Positions 18,168 to 27,491 of a DNA stretch of 64,000 nucleotides are shown one piece after another. Made by a program: the position numbers and the translations under genes. Origin of the DNA: an uncultured Pseudoalteromonas sp. (GTDB taxonomy: Bacteria > Pseudomonadota > Gammaproteobacteria > Enterobacterales > Alteromonadaceae); contig CANLRB010000001.1 of assembly GCA_947493455.1 (NCBI GenBank), positions 857,395 to 921,394 on the forward strand. The letters run 5' to 3'. The first letter of the stretch is position 1. The number at the start of each line of letters is the position of its first letter. The notes under the pieces are model-generated. The model had not been told where the DNA came from. It did no database searches and saw only the letters and a list, made by a program, of their open reading frames with translations.

Positions 18168-18305
18168 ATGAACCGACGTAAAAAAATATACGAAAAGTTA
18201 AAAAAGAAAGACAAAAAGGCCAATGAAAAACTGCACAAAAGCAACAAACCTAAATATATTTCAAAAGCAGAACGCGCCAAATTAGAAGCAGAGCAGCAAG
18301 ACTAA
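18168..18305 (+). CDS. DUF2986 family small basic protein
   Basis: 45 residues: a very Lys-rich helix starting MNRRKKIYEKLKKKDKK, then NEKLHKSNKPKYISKAERAK. I recognise this as the short DUF2986 family found in Vibrio, Shewanella and Pseudoalteromonas. A TATAAT element (18132-18137) sits about 30 bp before the ATG. The charge suggests nucleic-acid or ribosome contact, but the function is unknown. It lies in the gap between the divergent Rossmann gene and convergent dbpA. Confidence 0.78.
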   Translation: MNRRKKIYEKLKKKDKKANEKLHKSNKPKYISKAERAKLEAEQQD

Positions 18306-18330
18306 CTCTGCTTGAATATTACAAATAACC

Positions 18331-19719
18331 TTATTTAGTTAATTTGCGTGCGCGAAAGTTACGCCCTTTCATCTTACCGTCGCTGATGGTTTTTAACGCC
18401 ACATTAATTAACTTTCGTTCAATTGCGACATACGACGCCATCGCGGTCACTTTTATTTTACCAATCTGATCGCCGCTAATTTGTTTATTTGCGGTAAGTG
18501 CGCCTAAAATATCACCCGGTCTCAGTTTTGCCTTTTTACCGCCGTCGATTTGCAAGGTTACCATAGGTGCGCGTTTTATTTGCGTGTTAAATACCAGATC
18601 TGCAGGTAACCCGGTAGTGTCGATAGTGATATCGAGATAATCTTCTAAGCTATTGACCTTATGCGACTCTTTATAACTCATTAGTGAGCATGCAACGCCT
18701 TTTCTGCCTGCGCGTCCGGTACGGCCCACACGATGAACATGAACTTCAGGATCGTGGGCAATATGGTAGTTCACAACCATATCGACGTGATCAACATCAA
18801 TCCCGCGCGCAGCAACGTCAGTTGCAACCAGTACAGTTAAGCTTTTATTGGCAAACCGCACTAAGGTACGATCTCTGTCTTTTTGCTCTAAATCACCGTG
18901 CAGCGCCGCACTGTCAAAACCAAACTGTGTCAACTCGTCACTGACATTTTGACACTCTGCCTTAGTATTACAAAACACAATAGCTGCGCTTGGTTGATGC
19001 TCTAAAATGATTCGTTGAAGTGCATCAAGACGCTGTGAGTTATCTTCAACTTCATAGAAGTATTGCGAAATACCACTATGATCGTGAGTTGAGTCCACCT
19101 TAACGATGTCAGGCTGCGTCATGATATGTGCAGCAAGTTGCTCTATTTTTGCCGGGTAGGTGGCACTGAACAACAAGTTTTGTCTGGTCTCTGGGCAATA
19201 ATCTAAAATAAAACGAAGCGAGTCTTCAAAACCCATCTCTAGCATGCGATCGGCTTCATCGAGTACGAAGGTATTAACATCTCTTAGCGACAAACGCCCT
19301 TTGGCCAAATGCTCTTCAATACGCCCAGGCGTGCCAACAACGATATGTGCGCCATGTTCAAGAGAACCAATTTGCGGCCCCATCGGCGCACCACCACATA
19401 AAGTTAAAACTTTAATGTTATGAATTGCGCGAGCGAGTTTTCTAATTTCGATAGCTACTTGATCTGCAAGCTCGCGGGTTGGACACACCACAATTGCTTG
19501 TACACGGAATTTTTTAACATTTAAATTGTGTAAAATGCCAAGCGAAAATGCCGCAGTTTTACCTGAGCCCGTTTTGCCCTGCCCAATCACATCTTTACCG
19601 GCCAAAATAAGGGGTAATGCTTGAGCTTGAATATCGGTCATTGTTAAATAACCCAAGCTTTCAAGGTTTTCTAATAAAGGGGTCGAAAGCGCGGTGCTTG
19701 AAAAGGAGTCAGTAGCCAA
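18331..19719 (-). CDS. dbpA: ATP-dependent RNA helicase DbpA
   Basis: 462 residues, as in E. coli DbpA (about 457). DEAD-box motifs in order: Q motif (GYLTMTDIQAQALP), Walker A GQGKTGSGKTAAF, PTRELADQV, GTPGR, VLDEAD, SAT, then ATDVAARGIDV and HRVGRTGRAGRKG. The C-terminal RNA-recognition domain ends in KTISDGKMKGRNFRARKL, the DbpA-specific 23S rRNA hairpin-92-binding RRM, distinguishing it from RhlE, SrmB and RhlB. It functions in large-subunit ribosome assembly in the cytoplasm. It is monocistronic. Confidence 0.95.
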   Translation of the reverse strand: MATDSFSSTALSTPLLENLESLGYLTMTDIQAQALPLILAGKDVIGQGKTGSGKTAAFSLGILHNLNVKKFRVQAIVVCPTRELADQVAIEIRKLARAIHNIKVLTLCGGAPMGPQIGSLEHGAHIVVGTPGRIEEHLAKGRLSLRDVNTFVLDEADRMLEMGFEDSLRFILDYCPETRQNLLFSATYPAKIEQLAAHIMTQPDIVKVDSTHDHSGISQYFYEVEDNSQRLDALQRIILEHQPSAAIVFCNTKAECQNVSDELTQFGFDSAALHGDLEQKDRDRTLVRFANKSLTVLVATDVAARGIDVDHVDMVVNYHIAHDPEVHVHRVGRTGRAGRKGVACSLMSYKESHKVNSLEDYLDITIDTTGLPADLVFNTQIKRAPMVTLQIDGGKKAKLRPGDILGALTANKQISGDQIGKIKVTAMASYVAIERKLINVALKTISDGKMKGRNFRARKLTK

Positions 19720-19828
19720 AAGTAATTCACATCAATTTAAATAAAACGCCAGTATAGCATAGCATTGCCTGCTTGCTCAGATTGAATTTAGTAACCCCAG
19801 TGATAAAATCACCCAATCTCAACTTAAA

Positions 19829-20344
19829 ATGACAATCACAATGCAGCAATTATTTATGGTATGCCTAGGTGGTAAAGTGACTGGGTGCAACATCGAAATG
19901 CATGATATTCGATTTGTAGTTGGCGACACCATAGAGTCGACTTTTACTACACTCAAACAACAATGGTGTGGTGACAAAGCGAATGTTCATATGGACAGTT
20001 ACCTCTCAGTTAGGCATGTAGACGGGTATGCAATAAGCATCGAAAACACACCGCAACAGCATGAAATGAAGCTGTATTTTGTTAATTTAGGTGCTTACTA
20101 CCCAAATCATATAATGGAGCAACATAGCTTCGACCTCATCGTTGCAAAAAATGAAGAAGACGCTAAAAATATTGCTAAATCGAGAGCCTCCGCTGAGCTC
20201 GATAAAGTGCATAAAGATCGCTTAATGGAAGTTGATGACGTGTTGCAAGTCAGTTTGATTGATAACCACTATATTCATTTGACGCCAAGCAATAAAAACC
20301 AACAACTGGTGCCTGACTGGTACGGCTATCACGTTTTATCATAA
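19829..20344 (+). CDS. DUF1543 family protein
   Basis: 171 residues. The family opening (LFMVCLGGKVTGCNIEMHDIRFVVGD) and the second half (LYFVNLGAYYPN, FDLIVAKNEEDAKNIAKSRA) show the two similar alpha-beta repeats of DUF1543. It has no signal peptide or transmembrane helix. Starts at 19829 or 19841 are both possible; the conserved region begins at about residue 8. A hairpin terminator follows. Function is unknown in the family. Confidence 0.8.
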   Translation: MTITMQQLFMVCLGGKVTGCNIEMHDIRFVVGDTIESTFTTLKQQWCGDKANVHMDSYLSVRHVDGYAISIENTPQQHEMKLYFVNLGAYYPNHIMEQHSFDLIVAKNEEDAKNIAKSRASAELDKVHKDRLMEVDDVLQVSLIDNHYIHLTPSNKNQQLVPDWYGYHVLS

Positions 20345-20360
20345 CCAAAAACCGAGAATG

Positions 20361-20398
20361 TATGAGCTGTGCTGCGTTGCACAAGCTCATATTTAAAT
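20361..20398 (+). terminator. Hairpin terminator after DUF1543
   Basis: TATGAGCT-GTGC (20361-20372) pairs with GCAC-(A)-AGCTCATA (20379-20391) around a 6-nt loop, followed by TTTAAATT. One bulged base. The rest of 20345-20629 holds no gene that I can support. Confidence 0.65.
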
Positions 20399-20629
20399 TA
20401 AAGCGAATAGGTTGAGATTTCATCTGGTAGGCAGCGATGAGTGGAAAACAACCTTTCGCACTATCAATCTACGCTCACAGTTTATGATAAGTTTTTTGAG
20501 CTACAGGCTATTTGCTAAATCATTACTGGCGCTAAAGTATCATTGTATTAAACCAGAGCCGGTCATCCCACCAGCGTAGCCTCATATCTTAAAAGCCATA
20601 AACTTAACCTCCCAAGCTAAGTAAGATAA

Positions 20630-22141
20630 ATGGAGAGACAATCACAACAAAGAAGAGACAACCCTTTGAACTTAAACTATTTTATTAATCTTGGACTAGT
20701 TGTAGCGCTTTATTACATGAGCTTTCTATTGGCAACGCCAGCAGTTGCTAAGCCGAACACTTTGGAAGAAAACGAAGTCATAAATAAAGTTATTTTGGCT
20801 TATGGCGGCAATAAGCTTAAAGCACTGAAATCATTAACGGTATATGACCGATACAAAGTGTTTTCAAACGATCAAGGGCCTAACCCTGAGGTAAATTCGA
20901 TATCCATGCTGTATTCGACACTGATGGTTGATTTTAAGTCTGGCAAGAAAAGCGTTAAGAATTGGAACGAGAGTGTCAACGGCAATAGATTGAGCGAGAT
21001 TCTATTTGATGGCGAAACCGGATGGAGCATTAATCATCTTCGGGGGACGCACGTTGAAAACAAAAACCTAGCTTCAAACGTTGTTGGGGCCGGAATGATG
21101 AGAATGATTGATACTGTCTTGGCTCGTCGTCTACAAAACCATCGTGAGACCGCAACTATAGTTTCTCATGGTACCTTATTAGGAAAATTGATTTACACTT
21201 TGTCTTTTGAAGACGAAAACGAAGAGCCATATTTTATAGATGTTGATGCTTCATCTGGCTTTATTTTAACAATGTCGCGAAGCGATGATCGTGCAACGGG
21301 CTCAGTTTATGAGTTTAGAAAGCATAGGGAAATACAAGGGCTGATATTTGCGAGTGACATGAACTTACTGGTAAACGGGAGACCCAGATTCATTACGACT
21401 TCTCGCAATATCGAAGTGAATAAATTAAATCATCGGTCATTTGCGATTCCAGAGAGCTCCGTCAAGCTTGCTGGTATGATCAACTCTCCAAACATGCATG
21501 TTCAAAAATTAGCTGATAAGGTTTACTTAGCTGGTGAGGAGTCTCGCTTTTCAATTTTCGTTGATGCAGGTGACTTCTATGTGGGAGCCGGAGGCATGTC
21601 CGGTATTAAAAAAAGACTTGAAGCCGTGAATCAATTTTTAGGTACCGAAAAGCCTATCAAAGTGCAGGTAATTCCTGACCATCACAGAGGTCACCTTGGT
21701 GCCATTAAAGAGCTCGATGAGATGGCCGTTAACATGGTTATAGCATCTCAACACCGCAATATTATCGAAAGTATGAGGTCAGACAAAACACGCAACGCTG
21801 ATTTCAGCGTACTCAATAAAAAAATGAATTTAGCAGATGGCTTGGTAGAGGTCCATGATATTCAAACCGCCCATGCGGACAATTACCTTTTGTTTTATAT
21901 ACCATCCGCTAAATTAATATTTAGTGCCGATCACTTTGGTACAAACCTCATCGAAGCACTACCAAGCGCAAACAATACAATAAAAACATTTCGTAATGAA
22001 ATTGAAAGGCTAAATCTTAAAGCAGAAAAATATGCCCATGCTCATGGCCCAAGATTATTGACTAGAGAGGATTTGGAGAAAGTGCTCACTGACTACCAAA
22101 TACAGCCTTGTCCACCTGAACACGACATTTGTGTTGACTAA
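20630..22141 (+). CDS. Exported protein with degenerate metallo-beta-lactamase fold domain
   Basis: 503 residues. A hydrophobic signal-like segment ends in ATPAVA (about 19-40). An N-terminal region (about 45-280) resembles lipoprotein-carrier or outer-membrane-lipoprotein-sorting-type beta sheets (LYSTLMVDFKSGKKSVKNWNES). The C-terminal half (about 290-500) resembles an MBL-fold hydrolase: KLADKVYLAGEES, then IPDHHRGHLGAIKEL in place of the usual HxHxDHxGG, HADNYLLFYIPSAKLIFSADHF, and a late HAHG. The metal site is partly altered, so activity is uncertain. Its stop overlaps the 3' end of the convergent LytTR gene by 4 bp. Confidence 0.6.
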   Translation: MERQSQQRRDNPLNLNYFINLGLVVALYYMSFLLATPAVAKPNTLEENEVINKVILAYGGNKLKALKSLTVYDRYKVFSNDQGPNPEVNSISMLYSTLMVDFKSGKKSVKNWNESVNGNRLSEILFDGETGWSINHLRGTHVENKNLASNVVGAGMMRMIDTVLARRLQNHRETATIVSHGTLLGKLIYTLSFEDENEEPYFIDVDASSGFILTMSRSDDRATGSVYEFRKHREIQGLIFASDMNLLVNGRPRFITTSRNIEVNKLNHRSFAIPESSVKLAGMINSPNMHVQKLADKVYLAGEESRFSIFVDAGDFYVGAGGMSGIKKRLEAVNQFLGTEKPIKVQVIPDHHRGHLGAIKELDEMAVNMVIASQHRNIIESMRSDKTRNADFSVLNKKMNLADGLVEVHDIQTAHADNYLLFYIPSAKLIFSADHFGTNLIEALPSANNTIKTFRNEIERLNLKAEKYAHAHGPRLLTREDLEKVLTDYQIQPCPPEHDICVD

Positions 22142-22893
22142 GAAATCAACTGTCCAAGGATGGACTTATAACGACGGCTCAGCCTAATATTTGTGTCATT
22201 CGACAAACTAAGCTCATAATCGCTAAAGCGTAACTTCCTCGCTTGTTTTACCTGTTGCGCATTGACTAGGTACGACTTGTGCACTTGGTAAAATCCGTAT
22301 TCAGATAACTCCACGATATAGTGTTTCAATGTTTTTCGGGTGATGAGCTGCTGATGCTGCATATGAATACAGACGTGATCGCCAACGGATTCAAGATATA
22401 GAATGTCACTTACATTCAGCCGAAAATAGCCATCATCCGTTTTAACACTGATATTTTTCGCTTGCTTAACGATTTTATTTTGTAAAACTTCAATAGTGTT
22501 GCGCAATGATTCTAAATTAGCCACCTGAGATTTTTGATTCAGTTGTGTGCGGGCTCTTTCTATGACAGTAGCAAAGCGATTTTCATCGATTGGTTTTAGC
22601 ACATAATCTAAAGCGTGCTGTTCAAATGCTTTAACGGCGTATTGTTTAAAAGCTGTAATAAATACAATCTGAGGTAGTGTGCCTTGCCATTCACTCAGCA
22701 TAGAAAAGCCACTTTTTCTCGGCATTTCTATATCTAAAAACATGATATCAATGTGACCAAAGTCCGATTTCAGCACATCGTCTGCAGATGCAAATTCGCC
22801 AACGAGTTGAAAATCTTCATAAGGGGCTAAGGCTAACTTTACTCCCTGCCGTGCATGTGGCTCATCATCAACACAAATACAACGAATTGGCAT
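22138..22893 (-). CDS. LytTR-family response regulator (LytR/AlgR type)
   Basis: 251 residues from the ATG at 22893, where the receiver domain begins as MPIRCICVDDEPHARQGV. A longer in-frame start at 22941 would add 16 non-conserved residues. Receiver domain about 1-120, with phospho-acceptor Asp in IDIMFLDIEMP and VLKPIDENRFATVI. LytTR DNA-binding domain about 145-250 (ISVKTDDGYFRLNVSDILYLESVGDHV, FYQVHKSYLVN). It sits 94 bp downstream of its partner kinase on the same strand, so the two form a two-component operon. The target is not visible. Confidence 0.93.
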   Translation of the reverse strand: MPIRCICVDDEPHARQGVKLALAPYEDFQLVGEFASADDVLKSDFGHIDIMFLDIEMPRKSGFSMLSEWQGTLPQIVFITAFKQYAVKAFEQHALDYVLKPIDENRFATVIERARTQLNQKSQVANLESLRNTIEVLQNKIVKQAKNISVKTDDGYFRLNVSDILYLESVGDHVCIHMQHQQLITRKTLKHYIVELSEYGFYQVHKSYLVNAQQVKQARKLRFSDYELSLSNDTNIRLSRRYKSILGQLIS

Positions 22894-22987
22894 AGTTGGC
22901 GCTTTTCCTTTTTTAATAAACACAGCGACAAGCATCAGCATAACCCATCATGTAGCTTTATGAAATTACTTTAAAAGTAACCAAACA

Positions 22988-24079
22988 TTACAGTTGTTCT
23001 TCCAATGGGATCTTAACAGCTACTTCAAAGTTATTATCAAACTCTAAAATGGTAATAGATGCATCTGTACCATAGATCAGCCGCAGTCGTTCGCGTGTAT
23101 TTTTAAGGCCTGTGCCAGTACCAAGTTTTGCCTCGTCTGCTGCCTTATTGTTTCTGATGGTAACGTTTATCGAATTACCTTGTTTTGAAGCAAATATAGT
23201 GACGTATCCCGTTTCTTTTTGTGACCAGGCGTATTTGATGGCATTTTCCACCAATGGTTGTAATAACATTGTGGGAATTAGCGCGTAGCGACAGTCGTCC
23301 GACAAATCCATTTGCAGGTCTAGCGCATCGCCAAACCGTAACTGCTCGATAGAGATGAAGTTTCTTGTCAATTTAAACTCTGTTTCCAAGGTAACCTTAT
23401 CGCTTTCACCTTCCTCTAAGGTGCTTCGTAGAAAGCTACTCAAGTGCTTGATCATGTTATGCGCTGTTTCCTTATCGTTATTTAATACACTCACATCAAT
23501 GCTGTTGAGTACATTGAATAAAAAATGTGGATTTAACTGGTAGCGTAGAGTTAAGAGTTGAGCCTGGCGAGTATCAAGTAAAGCACGATCAAGCTTACTC
23601 TGTTGAGTGAAGTGTGTTATGTACCACTTAGCACCAACGTAGAGCCCACCCCATGCGAAAAATATGAATAATGGCATGTAACCGGTATGAGTCCACTCTA
23701 ATAAGCTTTGCTTAAAGATCTGGGAGACCTTTACCGATAAAGATTCATCCATTTGATAATGTATAACGACATATACTTTATGCCAGATAACAGAGGCTAT
23801 ATACACAAGGAATATAAAGTAGAGTGATTTAAATATGAGGTTTGTGCTTTTATTTTTCTGGCTCAAAATTGCGACACAACTTGTCAGGATAAATGCTGCA
23901 ACACCATAAGCGATGCTTTGTGAATAGAGAAAATAGCCAACTCTATGGTGGACAAAAACATCAATAATGATATAAATGGCCCACCCGCCTATTTGAAGAA
24001 AAACGAGAGGATGCCTGTAGATGAAGTGGTGAAGCACCATATTTACCATTTTTATTTGGAATATTACAAAGGTTAACAC
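22988..24079 (-). CDS. LytS-like sensor histidine kinase
   Basis: Up to 363 residues; starts at 24049 or 24040 are equally plausible. The N-terminal third has about five hydrophobic helices (FLQIGGWAIYIIIDVFV, AYGVAAFILTSCVAIL, LYFIFLVYIASVIW, MPLFIFFAWGGLYVG). The kinase core is of the His_kinase PF06580 type: LRYQLNPHFLFNVLNSIDV with the phospho-acceptor His, PTMLLQPLVENAIKYAW as the N box, and GTGTGLKNTRERL as the G box. There is no extracytoplasmic sensor domain, so the stimulus probably acts in the membrane. It partners the LytTR regulator at 22138. Confidence 0.9.
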   Translation of the reverse strand: MLTFVIFQIKMVNMVLHHFIYRHPLVFLQIGGWAIYIIIDVFVHHRVGYFLYSQSIAYGVAAFILTSCVAILSQKNKSTNLIFKSLYFIFLVYIASVIWHKVYVVIHYQMDESLSVKVSQIFKQSLLEWTHTGYMPLFIFFAWGGLYVGAKWYITHFTQQSKLDRALLDTRQAQLLTLRYQLNPHFLFNVLNSIDVSVLNNDKETAHNMIKHLSSFLRSTLEEGESDKVTLETEFKLTRNFISIEQLRFGDALDLQMDLSDDCRYALIPTMLLQPLVENAIKYAWSQKETGYVTIFASKQGNSINVTIRNNKAADEAKLGTGTGLKNTRERLRLIYGTDASITILEFDNNFEVAVKIPLEEQL

Positions 24080-24130
24080 TAATTAAAGAAATAATAGAAT
24101 TGGAATAAATAGATGAATGTCTCTTGTTGG

Positions 24131-24155
24131 CTAAAAAGCTGGCATTAACTGCCAG
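24131..24155 (-). terminator. Terminator at the end of the hydrogenase operon
   Basis: Read on the minus strand: CTGGCA-gttaa-TGCCAG followed by CTTTTTAG. It lies about 45 bp beyond the stop of the hybrid kinase, the last gene of the operon. Confidence 0.7.
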
Positions 24156-24200
24156 ATTCAATTCAATTTTGGCAGATTAGGTAATACTTATTCAGCTCAA

Positions 24201-26735
24201 TTATGTTTGAAGTAATTCCCTAATCGCCATCTCTAATTTATGCGCATCAAGCGGTTTTGCCACATGCGCATCCATTCCTAACTCTAAGTAGGACTTAATT
24301 TCATCGGGTAAAACATTCGCCGTCAATGCAATAATGGGCGTTGCAACATTTAGCTGGTCGCGAATAACTTTTGTCGCTTCAATCCCATCCATTACCGGCA
24401 TTTGAATATCCATCAGGATGACATCAAATAATGTGCCCCGTTCTTTGACTTCATTGACGGCTTGCTGACCGTCGCGCGCTAGGGTCACCCTCATGCCGAG
24501 CGCATGTAACATAAATTTGGCAATGTGCGCATTGATATCATTATCTTCGACCAGCAGCACATCTTTATTTTCAAGCGAGATCATTTCACTGCCCATATCA
24601 GCTTGTGACTTCCCGCTTCGCGCCGACACCACCATGTGGCGTAGCTTTTTCATATCAATCGGCTTTTTAAGCACACCGTCGAGTTCTAACTCAGATAAAC
24701 ATGAAATTTGTTCTGAAGTATTATACGCTGACATCAAAATACTGACTGCATCGCTCGATTGGCGATGCGCTTGAAAATGCTTAAGTAACGAAATGCCATC
24801 AAGATTCGGCATTTTCCAATCAACTAAAATAACATCAGGTTGGTGTTTAACTAACCATTCTTCTGCCTTTGCCGCATTTTGAAAACTAACAACGTGGGCA
24901 TTTAAGCTTTTTAATGACTCATCAATCACTTGCAAAGACATCTCATTATCGTCAACGACTAAAAACGTGAGAGCGTGTTTAAATGGCTCAACATATTGGC
25001 AATTTGTTACGAACTGACTATTTTCTAAAAGTTCAATGGTAAACGAGAAAGTGCTGCCTGCGCCAAGTTCACTCTCAACATGTATCTGCCCCTTCATTAA
25101 ATTCGCTAATTTTTGGCTAATAGCAAGTCCAAGTCCTGTGCCACCAAACTTTCGTGTTGTTGAGCTATCCGCCTGACGAAATGATTCGAATAAAAACGGA
25201 ATTGTTTCATCAGCGATACCGATGCCGGTATCTTTCACCTTAAATGTTAAAACGACGCCGTTCGGTTTCAAGGCGACTTTCTTGGCAAGTGATACTTCGA
25301 TATCAACAGAGCCTGTTTCTGTGAATTTAATCGCATTTGATGCCAAGTTAAGGATAATTTGATTTAGGCGAACAGCATCTCCCAATAAATCTAAAGGTAC
25401 CTCTGGCTTGATATCAAACTGAAACGCGAGTCCTTTTTGCTGTGCTTTCACTTGCAATGACGAGATAACACTTTCTTTGATCGACTGCAGTGAGAACGGC
25501 GCAATTTCTAGTTCCATTTTGCCCGCTTCCACTTTAGAAAAATCAAGAATATCGTTAATAATAGTCAAGAGTGTTTTTGCAGAAATTGTTGTTTTTTCAA
25601 GGTAGTCTGATTGCTGCAAGGACAACTCTGTTTGCTTAAACAAATGCATCATACCGATGATACCATTGAGCGGTGTCCGAATTTCGTGACTCATGGTCGA
25701 TAAAAATTGCGACTTCGCTAGATTTGCATTATCGGCTTCAACTTTCGCGGCAATCAACGCTCGCTTTGCCTCATTGCGCTCAGTGACATCTCTAACAACG
25801 CCAAAGGCATGCCAACGCCCAGCAATTTTGCTTGATGAAACACTCACCTCACTGTCAAAGGTAGATTCGTCTTTACGATACGCGGTTACTTCACGCGTGC
25901 TATTAATCGCAGGTCCCATACCCGTTTTTTTAAAATACGGTAAACCTCGTTCAAATTTTGCTTTATCAGCCGGCGATACAATTAAATCGTGTAACTTAAG
26001 TTTGCTCGCTTCTTCTCGGCTGTAACCAAATAAAAGTTCGGCTTGTTTATTCCACAGCACAATATCGTCATTATCATTAATCACCACAATCGCGTCATTC
26101 GCGGTATCGAGCATCATTTCAAGAATCATTTTTGAGCGATCGAGAGCCGTTTCAGTTTGCTGCAACTCGGTTATACAAATCGCCGAAATCACACCACCGC
26201 GCAATTTGCCAAACTTATCGTATTGCAATGCCCCTTTCGCAACATATGGCCGTTTACCACCGTGCGCCGTTTTTAAATCAAATTTTCCGGCAAAGCTTTG
26301 TTCATTGACGAGTTTTGAAAATAACACTGATTCATAATGCAGCGATTCGGGTGTTAGATCCTGCAACAGCTGCTTTTGAAACAAGGTATCCAAATTTTTA
26401 CCAAGTAAATCATCCTCGTCATAACCAAGCTCCGCCAAAACAGTGCTATTAACTTTTTCTATAAACCCTTGGTTATCGACTAAAATCAAAATGCTATCCA
26501 TCGAGTTAAATGTTGTATCGAACGAGTCTAAAATTTCTCGTTCACGATGTGACATTGCCTTGATTTCATCATCTTTTGATTCCAGAGAATTAAATACATC
26601 CATCATACTGACATTGGTTTCAATGAGCTGTTGTTCAAGCGCTTGATTGGCAAGTTTTGACGCACTCAATTCTTGTTTAAGCAACTCAATTTTCTCGATG
26701 AGCGTTTCAGTATTGGGGGATTTATTCTGCGTCAT
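24201..26735 (-). CDS. Hybrid sensor histidine kinase with two PAS and two receiver domains
   Basis: 844 residues from the ATG at 26735 (MTQNKS). That start overlaps the stop of the Rieske gene by 14 nt, so the two are translationally linked. Order: coiled coil (about 10-65), PAS (about 75-190), PAS (about 205-320), HisKA with phospho-acceptor His in STMSHEIRTPLNGIIGMM (about H350), HATPase_c (NAIKFTETGSVDI, DTGIGI, GTGLGLAI), and two receivers, each with its phospho-acceptor Asp (ILVDWKMP and ILMDIQMP). There is no transmembrane segment and no DNA-binding output, so it must pass phosphate to another protein not encoded here. Being last in the hydrogenase operon suggests redox or H2 sensing (inference). 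Confidence 0.92.
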   Translation of the reverse strand: MTQNKSPNTETLIEKIELLKQELSASKLANQALEQQLIETNVSMMDVFNSLESKDDEIKAMSHREREILDSFDTTFNSMDSILILVDNQGFIEKVNSTVLAELGYDEDDLLGKNLDTLFQKQLLQDLTPESLHYESVLFSKLVNEQSFAGKFDLKTAHGGKRPYVAKGALQYDKFGKLRGGVISAICITELQQTETALDRSKMILEMMLDTANDAIVVINDNDDIVLWNKQAELLFGYSREEASKLKLHDLIVSPADKAKFERGLPYFKKTGMGPAINSTREVTAYRKDESTFDSEVSVSSSKIAGRWHAFGVVRDVTERNEAKRALIAAKVEADNANLAKSQFLSTMSHEIRTPLNGIIGMMHLFKQTELSLQQSDYLEKTTISAKTLLTIINDILDFSKVEAGKMELEIAPFSLQSIKESVISSLQVKAQQKGLAFQFDIKPEVPLDLLGDAVRLNQIILNLASNAIKFTETGSVDIEVSLAKKVALKPNGVVLTFKVKDTGIGIADETIPFLFESFRQADSSTTRKFGGTGLGLAISQKLANLMKGQIHVESELGAGSTFSFTIELLENSQFVTNCQYVEPFKHALTFLVVDDNEMSLQVIDESLKSLNAHVVSFQNAAKAEEWLVKHQPDVILVDWKMPNLDGISLLKHFQAHRQSSDAVSILMSAYNTSEQISCLSELELDGVLKKPIDMKKLRHMVVSARSGKSQADMGSEMISLENKDVLLVEDNDINAHIAKFMLHALGMRVTLARDGQQAVNEVKERGTLFDVILMDIQMPVMDGIEATKVIRDQLNVATPIIALTANVLPDEIKSYLELGMDAHVAKPLDAHKLEMAIRELLQT

Positions 26736-27042
26736 TAAAAAGCCCAATAATAGAGAACCCATCTGCTACAGCAATCACCCGATATTTTTTATCATCGTTA
26801 TTTTCGATATCAACTGAAAGACCATGCAGAGGGCATGTAATTTGCGAGCCAATGCGTGCTTCATTCGACAGATCATATCCTTGATGCGGGCACAGTGCAG
26901 AAATCAATACAAAGTCATCGTCAACTTTAAAGATAATAACAGGTTGCGGGTGACGCGAGTCAGGTAACATTGCTCGGCCATGCCAACGATTATTTTCAAA
27001 TACACATTTCACGACCTGTTCAACAGAAATTGGAAAGCTCAT
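26722..27042 (-). CDS. Rieske-type [2Fe-2S] protein of the hydrogenase operon
   Basis: 106 residues from the ATG at 27042, favoured by GGGGTG upstream and an ATGA overlap with the protease gene stop. The two cluster-binding motifs are CPHQGYDL and CPLHGLSVD, i.e. C-x-H and C-x-x-H. There is no signal or transmembrane segment, so it is a soluble Rieske ferredoxin. In operons of group 2a/1h hydrogenases a comparable Rieske-like protein (HucE/HhyE in mycobacteria) is proposed to carry electrons from the enzyme. The same role is likely here, as no membrane cytochrome b subunit is present in the operon. Confidence 0.88.
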   Translation of the reverse strand: MSFPISVEQVVKCVFENNRWHGRAMLPDSRHPQPVIIFKVDDDFVLISALCPHQGYDLSNEARIGSQITCPLHGLSVDIENNDDKKYRVIAVADGFSIIGLFNDAE

Positions 27043-27491
27043 TGCAAACACCCCAATTTTTCAATAATTCGCTCGCAAGCAATGCTTACCAAGGCGTTTG
27101 AGTTATCACTCATCGATAAACAATAGCTTTGCGGCATGTCAGTGCGCAGTAACAAGCAGTGTATATTCGGTATTTGCAGATCAACACACTGCAATGCTTT
27201 AAATAAATAGCCTAAACCAATCCCGTGATCACTTGCGCCTGAGTCAAATGTAATGACTTCATCAACACTGTACCAAGCAAGATCAGCTTTAGCTGCACTA
27301 AAGTGAATAATATCTACAATCAATATTTGCGAACAATTTTCAAACAAAGACATCGCATTAAGACCCGCGGTCCCCGCAAAAATCAACTCAATATCATGGG
27401 ATAAATTGCGTTGCTCAAGCATTGACAGTACATGTAACGCATATGCATCGTCACCGTGTAGTAAATTGCCAAAACCAATAACACGTATCAT
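27039..27491 (-). CDS. [NiFe] hydrogenase maturation protease (HyaD/HupD family)
   Basis: 150 residues from the ATG at 27491, which overlaps the large-subunit stop as TGATG. The family opening IRVIGFGNLLHGDDAYALHVL contains the Ni-contacting acidic residue. SQILIVDIIHF and SDHGIGLGYLFKAL match the later metal-binding region with its histidine. It should cleave the C-terminal extension of the large subunit at 27491-29032 after Ni insertion. Translational coupling fits a dedicated enzyme-substrate pair. It is shorter than many HyaD proteins at the C-terminus but otherwise normal. Confidence 0.9.
   Translation of the reverse strand: MIRVIGFGNLLHGDDAYALHVLSMLEQRNLSHDIELIFAGTAGLNAMSLFENCSQILIVDIIHFSAAKADLAWYSVDEVITFDSGASDHGIGLGYLFKALQCVDLQIPNIHCLLLRTDMPQSYCLSMSDNSNALVSIACERIIEKLGCLQ

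Noticed and set aside
18684-18944. 86-residue plus-strand ORF rich in Gln and Arg
   Set aside because: It is antisense to the conserved helicase C domain of dbpA.
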